The notes below the pieces were generated by a model that did not search any database, had not been told where the DNA came from, and saw only the letters and a program-made list of their open reading frames with translations. Below, piece after piece: positions 33,428 to 40,929 of a stretch of 64,000 nucleotides of DNA. The position numbers were made by a program, and so were the translations under genes. Every line of letters begins with the position of its first letter. The first letter of the stretch is position 1. This DNA is from Bin5 sp965232575 (lineage in GTDB: Bacteria > Chloroflexota > Anaerolineae > Caldilineales > Caldilineaceae). The DNA lies in assembly GCA_965232575.1 (NCBI GenBank), contig CBDDPZ010000008.1, positions 434,001 through 498,000 on the forward strand, written 5' to 3'.

Positions 33428-34306
33428 TTACCCCTTGATCGCGCCGACCAGTGTGCCCTGCACAAAGTACTTCTGGACAAAGGGATATACCAGCAGAATG
33501 GGACCCAAGGTCACGATGACGGTTGCCATCTTTACCTGCCTGAAAAACGCCTTCGCCTGCAAAGTGTCGGCGTAATTCCCCTGCACCACCTCCCCTGTGG
33601 CTCCCCGTATCAGCATCCGCCGTAACATGATCGTCAAGGGAAACTTTTCCGAGTTGTTGAGATAGAGCAGCGGATTGAAGAAGTCATTCCAGATCGCCAC
33701 CGCGACAAACAGCGCGATGGTCGCCAGTATCGGTTTGGACAGAGGTACGATGATCTGCAACAGGATGCGAAAATCGCTGGCGCCGTCGACGCGGGCGGCG
33801 TCCTTCAGCTCGCGCGGTATCGTCGAAATATTGGCCCGCACCAGGATGATAAACCAGAAGTTGAAGGCAACCGGCAAGGTAATCACCCAAATTGTATTCA
33901 GCAGTCCATAACTCTGGTAGGTCAGGTAGGTGGGAATCAGGCCGGCAGAAAAAAACAGCGTCAACCCCAGGATCAGGCTGATCGGACCGCGCAAGCGAAA
34001 ACGCGGCTCCGAGAGCGGGTATGCCGCCAGCAGGCAGACAATCAATGTGAACGTTGTGCCAAGCACCGTATAGAGGATCGAGTTCCGGTACGCTCGCACC
34101 ACCGCGTTCGCCCTCGCTATCGCCTCGTACGCCTCCACGTTGAAGCCAATCGGAAACAGCTTCACCGATTGCCTCCACACCGCTTCACCGTCGCTCACCG
34201 AGATCGAAAAGACGTACAGCAGCGGGTAGAGCATCAGGCAACTGAACCCGATCAGGAACAGGTAGTTCAGATAATCGAACAACCGCATCTTTCTCAGGGT
34301 ATGCAT
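33428..34306 (-). CDS. Carbohydrate ABC importer permease (LplC/YtcP-like)
   Basis: 292 residues with six predicted membrane helices. The cytoplasmic EAA loop that docks the ATPase is KDAARVDGASDFRILLQIIV (residues about 164-183). The end FVQKYFVQGTLVGAIKG is the standard C-terminus of this permease group. It starts 13 bases after the partner permease and is followed by the lipoprotein gene. No ATPase gene accompanies the set, so a shared MsmX-like ATPase encoded elsewhere must energise it. Confidence 0.93.
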   Translation of the reverse strand: MHTLRKMRLFDYLNYLFLIGFSCLMLYPLLYVFSISVSDGEAVWRQSVKLFPIGFNVEAYEAIARANAVVRAYRNSILYTVLGTTFTLIVCLLAAYPLSEPRFRLRGPISLILGLTLFFSAGLIPTYLTYQSYGLLNTIWVITLPVAFNFWFIILVRANISTIPRELKDAARVDGASDFRILLQIIVPLSKPILATIALFVAVAIWNDFFNPLLYLNNSEKFPLTIMLRRMLIRGATGEVVQGNYADTLQAKAFFRQVKMATVIVTLGPILLVYPFVQKYFVQGTLVGAIKG

Positions 34307-34319
34307 GGGCTACACCTCG

Positions 34320-35309
34320 CTACCACAATCCCTCGCGGTCCTCATTCGTTCTCTTTACGATGTAGTTGGCCGCCACCACCAGAGCAAAGGCCACGATGGA
34401 GTCGAAAAACCCGATCGCCGCGCCATAGCTGAAGTCAAACTTTATCAGCCCGCGGCGGTATACATAGGTCGCGATGACATCCGAAACATTGTAGGTGGCC
34501 GGTTGCTGCAGCAGGAACGCTCTCTCGAAGCCCACCGAAATAATCGACGACACAGAGAGTATCAGCGTAACACTGATCACCGGCAGCAGTCCGGGCAGCG
34601 TAACGTACAGGATACGCTGCCAGCGGGACGCGCCGTCCACGATCGCCGCTTCATACAGTTCCGGCGGAATGCCTGTCAGTGCAGCCAGATAGATGATTGA
34701 ACCCCAGCCAACGCCCTGCCACACAACGGAGCCGACGTACAGGGGCCGAAACCACGCCGACGAGCCCAGGATGCGCCACTTTTCGCCGATCAGGGCAACC
34801 GCTATCTGGTTGACGATGCCGTCGGAACTGAAAAAGTCATACATCAGACCGACGATCACCACCACAGCGACGAAGTGCGGCAGGTAGCTGATCGACTGGG
34901 TCACACGCTTAAACAGGCCGTGCTGCTGTTTGACCTCGTTGAGCAACACCGCGAAAATGATCGGCAGCGGATACGAGATCACCAGTGTCCAGAAGCCGAG
35001 CACGACCGTGTTTTTTACCACGCGGAAAAAAAAGGGGTCCTCAAAGAACTTGTAAAAGTTCTCCAACCCAACCCACTCACTTCCCCTGACCCCGGCGACG
35101 ATGTTGTAGTCCTTGAAGGCGATCTGCAAGCCATACAAGGGATAGAAGCGAAAGAGGAAAAAACCGACCAGCACAGGCAGGATCATCACATAGAGCTGCC
35201 AGTTATTGCGGATTTCTCTCTCCAGCCGCCCGCGCCAGTCGTGCAGGCGTGAGCGGGGATCGGATATTCCCGGAACCAGCGCAGCGCCTGTTGTCACATC
35301 TTCTCTCAT
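34320..35309 (-). CDS. Carbohydrate ABC importer permease (LplB/YteP-like)
   Basis: 329 residues: a long charged N-terminus, six membrane helices beginning around residue 39 (LYVMILPVLVGFFLF) and the EAA loop YEAAIVDGASRWQRILYVTL. The segment 91-137 (DPFFFRVVKNTVVLGFW...) is matched by a stray fragment at 40708-40854. First gene of the operon: promoter at 35503-35531 and a perfect palindrome at 35476-35488 lie in the 338-base leader region, which contains no other gene. The ribosome site upstream of ATG 35309 is weak (TCTCAAGGTGTAACC). Confidence 0.93.
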   Translation of the reverse strand: MREDVTTGAALVPGISDPRSRLHDWRGRLEREIRNNWQLYVMILPVLVGFFLFRFYPLYGLQIAFKDYNIVAGVRGSEWVGLENFYKFFEDPFFFRVVKNTVVLGFWTLVISYPLPIIFAVLLNEVKQQHGLFKRVTQSISYLPHFVAVVVIVGLMYDFFSSDGIVNQIAVALIGEKWRILGSSAWFRPLYVGSVVWQGVGWGSIIYLAALTGIPPELYEAAIVDGASRWQRILYVTLPGLLPVISVTLILSVSSIISVGFERAFLLQQPATYNVSDVIATYVYRRGLIKFDFSYGAAIGFFDSIVAFALVVAANYIVKRTNEDREGLW

Positions 35310-35475
35310 GGTTACACCTTGAGACTGCTAGTGAGAATATGACTCTTCACATTCGCCTGCAGGGGTGTTGGGGGGGCTGGCCTCAAGCAGGGCTTGACAT
35401 CTGACTGGTTGCCGCGCTTACGGTCTCTTAGGTATGAACTGTGAGGAAAAAATGATGCTGCGGATTCGAATACAA

Positions 35476-35488
35476 GATGTCAGACATC
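35476..35488. promoter_or_regulatory. Palindrome at the transcription start, candidate operator (GntR-like)
   Basis: GATGTCAGACATC is a perfect 6+1+6 palindrome. Relative to the promoter at 35503-35531 it covers about +9 to +21, an ideal place for a repressor. Sites of the form TGTCTGACA are typical of GntR/FadR-type regulators of sugar-acid genes; that assignment is inference. No regulator gene is in the window. Confidence 0.5.
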
Positions 35489-35502
35489 GCATACCCGTGC
35501 GC

Positions 35503-35531
35503 AGTCTACTGGATCACCGATTCACTGTCAA
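35503..35531 (-). promoter_or_regulatory. Sigma-70 promoter of the LplBC-type importer operon
   Basis: Minus-strand TTGACA (35531-35526), 17-base spacer, TAGACT (35508-35503). The leader would be about 187 bases. The remainder of the 338-base gap 35310-35647 shows only a G-run near 35370 and no gene. Confidence 0.65.
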
Positions 35532-35647
35532 GCAAATAAAATTTCTGGGTTGAATCCTCAGGTGAGAGCACGTTTCTGACCACCTCTGAAAGTTACACCG
35601 GGCCCCGCGTCCGCCTGCGAAAAGCCGAAGACAAGCTCGGGTTTCCG

Positions 35648-36706
35648 TCAGGCAACCGGCTTCATTTTCCCTTCATAGACAAGAAAGTCGCGCCTGGTCG
35701 CCTGGAACCGGGGCGTTTCGCCGTTCAATACGGCGATGGCGTCCTTGCAGGCATCGGTGAGACAGCGACGATGGCAGAACTCTGTGCCGCCGGCGATATG
35801 GGGCGTCGCCAGCACGTTTGGATGCCGTCGAAACCAGGCGTCCTCGGACGGGGGTTCAGGGGCAAACACGTCGACAGCCGCCGCAATCTCGTCGGCTTCG
35901 ATCCGTTCCCACAACGCCTGCTGTTCAACGACCGCCATCCGTGTCACCAGGACAAACAGGGCTCCCTTGGGCAGGGCAAAAATCACATCACGGTTGATGA
36001 CTTCCAGCGTTGTCGGTATCGGCGGCAGCCCGACGACGAAAATTTCGGACAGCTGCGCCAGTTCCACGAGAGAGTTCGCCCGCTTGACGCCGTACTGGGC
36101 AAACACGTCGTCGGCAACAAAAGGGTCGTAAACCCGCATGTCACATCTGAAGGGCGCGATCAGTTCGGCGTAGCGCCGATTGATACTGCCCAACCCCGCT
36201 AGACCCACCCGACGGCCGGTCAGATCACCATAGACAAAGCCCGGTCTTACCCAGGAGTCGAAGGGATGTGTCTGCCACCCCCCTTCCCGCACCAGATACA
36301 TCGATTCCGGGATATCGCGGACCAGATTCAGCGTCATCGCCAGCGCAAACTCTGCGACCGACGGCGTCATACTGCGTGATGTATCGATAAGCGTGATGCC
36401 GCACGCATCCAGAAGGTCGAAATCGACCCAGTCGGCAAAGCGGTTGTCAAAGGTTCCGGCGAATACCTTGAGGTTTTCCGCCTGACGCCAATGCTCGGGT
36501 TGCATCGCCGGTCGATGCCAACAACCAATCACCGCGGCATCCGCCTCCTTCAGAAGCACAAGAAACTGTTCAAAAGCGGCCTCTTCCTCCCCTCTTCGTA
36601 TCGCAACGATCTCTACTTGACCGTGTTCACGAAGCAGGTCACATCCCTCTCTGTGAAAATTGCTGGCAATGTGGAGCTCTTCATGGAGTAACACAACATA
36701 ACGCAT
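35648..36706 (-). CDS. D-isomer-specific 2-hydroxyacid dehydrogenase with altered nucleotide motif
   Basis: 352 residues of the D-2-hydroxyacid dehydrogenase family. Seen: the Rossmann entry RVGLAGLGSINRRYAEL (residues 167-181), where the third glycine of G-x-G-x-x-G is replaced by Asn176; VYDPFVADD (NAD-type acidic residue); the catalytic-arginine strand FVLVTRMAVVEQ; DVFAPEPP; and PHIAGG with the catalytic histidine. It would interconvert 2-keto and 2-hydroxy acids, but the glycine change may affect cofactor binding. ATG 36706 follows CAGGAGGA; promoter at 36819-36847. It is transcribed alone, divergent from a CUT1 importer. Confidence 0.87.
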   Translation of the reverse strand: MRYVVLLHEELHIASNFHREGCDLLREHGQVEIVAIRRGEEEAAFEQFLVLLKEADAAVIGCWHRPAMQPEHWRQAENLKVFAGTFDNRFADWVDFDLLDACGITLIDTSRSMTPSVAEFALAMTLNLVRDIPESMYLVREGGWQTHPFDSWVRPGFVYGDLTGRRVGLAGLGSINRRYAELIAPFRCDMRVYDPFVADDVFAQYGVKRANSLVELAQLSEIFVVGLPPIPTTLEVINRDVIFALPKGALFVLVTRMAVVEQQALWERIEADEIAAAVDVFAPEPPSEDAWFRRHPNVLATPHIAGGTEFCHRRCLTDACKDAIAVLNGETPRFQATRRDFLVYEGKMKPVA

Positions 36707-36818
36707 CGGACATGTCCTCCTGACAACAATGCAATAGCTTTCAGGCAAAAGCGAGTTCCGGCAGTGCGTAAGAGTCGAGGCCGCTATGTGAAACGTGAAG
36801 TGAATACACAGCGGGCGC

Positions 36819-36847
36819 ATTGTACAGGCGCGCGTTGCCTGTGTCAA
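36819..36847 (-). promoter_or_regulatory. Sigma-70 promoter of the 2-hydroxyacid dehydrogenase gene
   Basis: Minus-strand TTGACA (36847-36842), 17-base spacer, TACAAT (36824-36819), one of the best promoters in the window. Leader about 106 bases. Confidence 0.7.
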
Positions 36848-36924
36848 TCAAATCCGGCCGATTCATTGGTTCTGTCCCATGGCGCGACGGCCCCAATCGG
36901 TCAAACCGGATCGATTTACCCCGT

Positions 36925-36953
36925 TTGACAGCCCCTAACAGCAGGACTAAACT
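36925..36953 (+). promoter_or_regulatory. Sigma-70 promoter of the CUT1 importer operon, with flanking inverted repeat
   Basis: TTGACA (36925-36930), 17-base spacer, TAAACT (36948-36953). The leader to ATG 37199 is about 240 bases. An inverted repeat GTCAAAC (36900-36906) / GTTTGAC (36923-36929) overlaps the -35 box and could bind a regulator. This and the divergent promoter account for the 492-base gap 36707-37198; no gene is seen there. Confidence 0.65.
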
Positions 36954-36963
36954 GTCGCGCGAC
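36954..36963. promoter_or_regulatory. GTCGCGCGAC palindrome at the predicted start site
   Basis: A perfect 10-base palindrome with CG centre begins directly after the -10 box and covers the predicted transcription start. LacI/GalR-type repressors prefer CG-centred palindromes; the family assignment is a guess. Confidence 0.4.
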
Positions 36964-37198
36964 GTAGTCATTCTTCTGGGTGAGTTTTGGCCCTCCTACA
37001 TGTGAGAAAGTCTCCTGCCCACGGTTCACAGTCTGTACCGTCGCAAAAACCACGACGCTCAGTGAATGTGACAAGACCTTGAGTTTCGACTGTTCGTCCT
37101 CGGTGTTCTGTGTCGTGCCAAACTGCCACGCACGTAGTGCCGGTATTGAAGAATTTCCCATCTATATTGAACTTGCTACAGAAAAAGGAGGGCTTCAA

Positions 37199-38545
37199 AT
37201 GCACCCAGCCTTGAAGAGACTGATTCCGCTGCTATTAATCCTGGGTCTGCTTGTGTCGGCCTGCGCGCCCGTGGCTGGACCGCAATCCGGAGAAGGCGCG
37301 CCGGAGAAGGTGCAGATCACCTTCTGGCAAGGCACCTCCGTAACCGCCGACTGCATTATCGATGTGGCGGTCAACAGCTTTAATGAGCAGAGCAACACCA
37401 TCGAGGTGATTGCCGAAAAGAAGGCCAATATGATGGACGCCGTGCGTCCTGCCCTCGCCGCCGGCGCCGGGCCTGATATCGTGCCCACCCACGGCCCATC
37501 CTTTGTAGCGGAATTTGCGCTCGCCGATCAGCTCATGCCGCTGGATGATCTGGCCGACCAGTTCGGCTGGGAAGATCTGTTCGTGCCCTGGGCCTTGAAC
37601 CTGGGCCGCGTACAGGGTACCCTCTACAGCCTGCCGCAAGAATTGGAGACCATGGTCCTCTTCTACAATAAGACTGTCTTCGAAGAGAATGGCTGGGAGC
37701 CTCCCACGACTATGGCCGAGCTGGAAGTCCTGTCCGCCCAGATCCAGGAGGCCGGTATCATTCCCTTTGCCGGGGGCGCCGCCGATGCCATCGACAACAA
37801 TGAGTTCTTCTTCACCGAGTTTGTCAATAAAATCGCTGGTCCGGAAAAGGTCTACCAGGCTCTCAAAGGTGAACTCTCCTGGACGGATCCCGACTTCGTC
37901 ACCGCCATCGAGACCCTGAACCGCATGTTCCAGGCCGGCTACTGGATGGGCAGCCCCGAAAACTTCCTGATCACCGACTTCTCTATCGCCCGCGCGGCCT
38001 TTGCCACAGGGGAGGCTGCCATGACCATGGAGGGAACCTGGATCTACGATAGCCTGGTGGGCGAAATGTTCACCGAGGATAGCGAACACGGCAACGATTG
38101 GGACTGGGTGCCTATGCCATCGCTGACCGGCGAGCCCATGTTCAACATCGGCACCGGCAGTACCCAATCGATCAATCGAAACTCAGAACATCCTGAAGCC
38201 GCCGCCGAGTTTCTGACCCACTACAACTCGGCCGAAATTCAGTCGCGCCTGCTGGTCGAGTGCCAGTATGCGACCGCACCGATTCGCCTTGATCCGGCCC
38301 AGCTGGAAGGTGTTGAACCGCGCATGGCCCATCTTTTGGCTGAATTCGCCAAGGCGTCGGATGAGGGCAACTACGGCTATACCACCTGGTCATTCTTCCC
38401 ACCCAAGACGAATCAGGTGATCTACGAAGAGATCGAAAAGGTCTGGGTGGGCGATATGACGCCCGAGGAGTACATGGCCGCTGTTGACGAAGCCTTCCAG
38501 GAAGAGTTGGCGGCCGGCGAGACTCTGGTTATCCCCGACCGTTAA
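37199..38545 (+). CDS. CUT1 sugar ABC importer solute-binding lipoprotein
   Basis: 448 residues. Signal peptide MHPALKRLIPLLLILGLL with lipobox LVSAC. The mature domain follows the family-1 sugar-binding pattern: VQITFWQGTSV at the start, FNEQSNTIEVIAEKK, AGAGPDIVPTHGP, YSLPQELETMVLFYNKTVFEE, AAFATGEAAMTMEGTWIYDS, and FNIGTGSTQSINRNSEHPEAAAEFL. The ATG at 37199 follows AAAAAGGAGG, which fixes the start; an open frame back to 36980 is not coding. Two permease genes follow after a 276-base gap that holds a very stable hairpin. Confidence 0.93.
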   Translation: MHPALKRLIPLLLILGLLVSACAPVAGPQSGEGAPEKVQITFWQGTSVTADCIIDVAVNSFNEQSNTIEVIAEKKANMMDAVRPALAAGAGPDIVPTHGPSFVAEFALADQLMPLDDLADQFGWEDLFVPWALNLGRVQGTLYSLPQELETMVLFYNKTVFEENGWEPPTTMAELEVLSAQIQEAGIIPFAGGAADAIDNNEFFFTEFVNKIAGPEKVYQALKGELSWTDPDFVTAIETLNRMFQAGYWMGSPENFLITDFSIARAAFATGEAAMTMEGTWIYDSLVGEMFTEDSEHGNDWDWVPMPSLTGEPMFNIGTGSTQSINRNSEHPEAAAEFLTHYNSAEIQSRLLVECQYATAPIRLDPAQLEGVEPRMAHLLAEFAKASDEGNYGYTTWSFFPPKTNQVIYEEIEKVWVGDMTPEEYMAAVDEAFQEELAAGETLVIPDR

Positions 38546-38667
38546 GGGTATCCCTCTGCGCTCATATAGCGGAGCGGTAGCGCATCTGATACTGTGATAC
38601 TGTGCGCTCAGATTGCGAAGCCGCAGTGCATTTGACCCTGCGAGCGCCCATTTTCACGTGCTTTGAA

Positions 38668-38709
38668 GCAGGTGCGGTCCTCGTCTTGGCGGACGAGGAC
38701 CGCACCTGC
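38668..38709 (+). other. Perfect 18-bp hairpin between lipoprotein and permease genes
   Basis: Arms 38668-38685 and 38692-38709 are exact complements (core GGTGCGGTCCTCGTC) with a six-base loop TTGGCG. No T-run follows. Such structures after a solute-binding-protein gene protect the upstream mRNA from 3' decay and lower expression of the permeases. The surrounding 276-base gap contains no gene. Confidence 0.75.
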
Positions 38710-38821
38710 CGGCATTGGGAAACCGTCCGAACAGGTCAGAACGCTGGGCACACGAGGGCTCATATGATAAATCGGCAGCGCCTCTGACCTGCCACTGTTT
38801 CAGACCTACTCGCACTCTGCC

Positions 38822-39790
38822 GTGACAGAATCAGATGAACTGCAAACTACATCTCGAGCGGCCGATGATGGTACCACGGTAGCGGTATCGCCGCACAAAG
38901 CATCCTGGCTGCACAGCAGGCGCTTTCGCCGCCAGATCATGCCGTGGCTCTTTATCGCGCCAATCACCCTGCTGCACCTCGTCGTTGTTGTCGGACCATC
39001 CGTTGCCGGCATGTACTACTCCTTGACCGAATGGTCCGGGATCGGCAGAGCCGAATTTGTTGGGCTGGACAACTTCCGCGAGCTCTTCTTCGAAGATCGC
39101 AACTTCCTGCTGGCGCTTCGCCATAACCTGATGTGGCTGGTCTTCTTCCTCACGGTGCCATTTGTGATGGCGCTGGCCGTTGCCACCCTCCTGGCACAGG
39201 TGCGCGTCGGCTCAATGACAATCCGCACCGCCTTTTTCATTCCCTATGTGCTGCCCAGTGTTGTGGTCGCGTCGATCTGGCGTATGCTGCTCGATCCAAG
39301 ACTTGGCTTTGGCGCCGCCCTAGAAAACTGGGGGATCAAAGGGCTGGCCTATCCCTATCTGGGCGACAAGAATACCGCCCTGGCTGCGATCGCCTTCGTC
39401 GACAACTGGCACTGGTGGGGATTCCTGATGATCCTCTTCCTCACCGCAATGCAGAGCATACCCTCGGACCTGTATGACGCGGCCAAGATCGACGGCGCCA
39501 ACCGCTGGCAGGAATTCCTCCACGTCACCCTGCCTGGGATCCGCCCCACCGTATTCTTCATGCTGATGATGACGGCTATCTGGTCCTTCCTGGTCTTCGA
39601 CTATGTCTGGATTCTGACACACGGCGGGCCCGCCGGCAGTTCGGAGATGCTGGCCACCTATCTCTATAAGCAGGCCTTCCAGCGCTTTGAGGCCGGCTAC
39701 GGCGCCGCCATTGGCATAACCATGAGCGCGATTGCCGGTATCATGGCTACGATTTTCGTGTTTTTTCGCCGCAGGGGCTGGGATGTTTAG
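38822..39790 (+). CDS. CUT1 sugar ABC importer permease (MalF/UgpA-like)
   Basis: 322 residues, GTG start at 38822 just before conserved sequence. A charged N-terminus of about 40 residues precedes six membrane helices. EAA loop: YDAAKIDGANRWQEFLHVTL. The WSGIGRAEFVGLDNFRELFF segment after helix 1 is typical for this permease type. The stop is followed after 57 bases by the second permease. Confidence 0.93.
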   Translation: MTESDELQTTSRAADDGTTVAVSPHKASWLHSRRFRRQIMPWLFIAPITLLHLVVVVGPSVAGMYYSLTEWSGIGRAEFVGLDNFRELFFEDRNFLLALRHNLMWLVFFLTVPFVMALAVATLLAQVRVGSMTIRTAFFIPYVLPSVVVASIWRMLLDPRLGFGAALENWGIKGLAYPYLGDKNTALAAIAFVDNWHWWGFLMILFLTAMQSIPSDLYDAAKIDGANRWQEFLHVTLPGIRPTVFFMLMMTAIWSFLVFDYVWILTHGGPAGSSEMLATYLYKQAFQRFEAGYGAAIGITMSAIAGIMATIFVFFRRRGWDV

Positions 39791-39847
39791 GCGCTTGGCT
39801 ACGCTCTAGACTGTGCTTGGCGCGGCATAACCAAGAGGATGCCATTT

Positions 39848-40681
39848 ATGTTTAAGAGAAAAGGCAAATCAAACCTGATTCTTAACTATGTCATCCTGCT
39901 CCTGTTGGTCTGCCTTGCGCTGGGCCCGATCCTGGTCTTGTTCTTCAACTCGCTGAAATCCTTCAATGATTTGGGGACCAATCCGATTGGGCTTCCCCGG
40001 GTCGTTCTGATAGAGAACTACGTCAATGCCTGGGTTCAGGGCGAGTTTGCCACCACCCTGACCAACAGCCTGATCTACGTTGTCTTCACCGTGGCCGGCG
40101 TTCTCGTGCTGGGCGGCATGGCCGCCTACAGCCTGGCGCGGCTCGACCCCCCGGGCGACAACCTCTATCTGGTCTACATGCTGACCCTCTCCACCATTCC
40201 CTTCTGGCTCTATGTCATCCCGCTGTTCATTATGTGGCGCAATCTGGGGCTGCTGGACACGCGCGCCGGTCTGATCATCATGTACATTGCTTTCAATTCG
40301 CCGTTCGCCATCTTCCTGCTGCGCTCCTTCCTCATGAGTCTGTCGCGTGATTTTGAGGACGCGGCCCGCGTGGACGGGGCCAATGAATGGCAGGTGATGA
40401 CGCGGGTGGTGATCCCGATCATGTGGCCGGCCTTTCTGACCGTGGGTCTGGTGGTTGGGTTGGGCGTGTGGAGTGAGTTTCAGGCCGCGCTCATCTTCCT
40501 GCAGCGGGATGAGCTCATGCCGGTGACGACGAGCTACTACAACTTCACACAGCGATTCGGCCGCGACTGGTCGCTCACCAGTGCCGGCGCCGTGATGATG
40601 ATCGCGCCGGTGCTTGTGCTGTTCCTGGCGTTGCAGCGTCAGTTCGTGACGGGCTTGACACAGGGCGGCATCAAGCTGTAG
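39848..40681 (+). CDS. CUT1 sugar ABC importer permease (MalG/UgpE-like)
   Basis: 277 residues with six helices; EAA loop EDAARVDGANEWQVMTRVVI; C-terminus FVTGLTQGGIKL as in MalG-type subunits. Two in-frame ATGs (39839 and 39848) exist. AAGAGG ends directly before the first, leaving no spacing, but lies nine bases before the second, which I therefore use. The last 28 bases and about 20 bases beyond the stop recur at 54694. No ATPase gene follows. Confidence 0.92.
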   Translation: MFKRKGKSNLILNYVILLLLVCLALGPILVLFFNSLKSFNDLGTNPIGLPRVVLIENYVNAWVQGEFATTLTNSLIYVVFTVAGVLVLGGMAAYSLARLDPPGDNLYLVYMLTLSTIPFWLYVIPLFIMWRNLGLLDTRAGLIIMYIAFNSPFAIFLLRSFLMSLSRDFEDAARVDGANEWQVMTRVVIPIMWPAFLTVGLVVGLGVWSEFQAALIFLQRDELMPVTTSYYNFTQRFGRDWSLTSAGAVMMIAPVLVLFLALQRQFVTGLTQGGIKL

Positions 40682-40703
40682 CCGTTATCCGGTTGCTGCT
40701 CGA
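40654..40703 (+). repeat. Copy 1 of a 50-base permease-end repeat (partner at 54694)
   Basis: Covers the last codons (LTQGGIKL and stop) of the intact permease and 22 bases after it. The first 28 bases match 54694-54721 at 26 positions; the next 22 are also similar (CCG..ATC.GG.TG.TGCTCGA). The second copy is detached from any permease. Confidence 0.7.
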
Positions 40704-40707
40704 AGGG

Positions 40708-40854
40708 GGTCACACGCTTGAACAGGCTGTGCTGCCGTCTGACCTCGTTGAGCAGAACCTTGAAAACGACCGGCAACGGATACCTGATTACAGACGCCCA
40801 GAGACCCAACACAACCGTATGCTTTGCCAGGCGGATGAAAGAGGGACCCACCAC
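40708..40854 (-). pseudogene. Fragment of an LplB-type sugar permease, opposite strand
   Basis: The minus-strand frame reads PSFIRLAKHTVVLGLWASVI, then RYPLPVVFKVLLNEVRRQHS and LFKRVT. It aligns without gaps to residues 91-137 of the intact permease at 34320-35309 with 31 of 47 residues identical. Nothing of the remaining protein is present on either side. It is the stump of a second LplBC-type importer, wedged directly after the plus-strand permease and before the low-GC serine hydrolase, and marks a rearrangement. Confidence 0.8.
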
Positions 40855-40929
40855 AATGATACGGCAACGGCTCTCGGATTTACGCGATCCGCCGGCTTAG
40901 GCACGCTCTAATTAGGAAGGAAATTCAAA

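Noticed and set aside
38560..38640. tRNA-like string (GGAGCGGTAGCGCATC...)
   Set aside because: It has a D-arm-like piece but no TTCGA arm, no matching acceptor stem and no CCA position.
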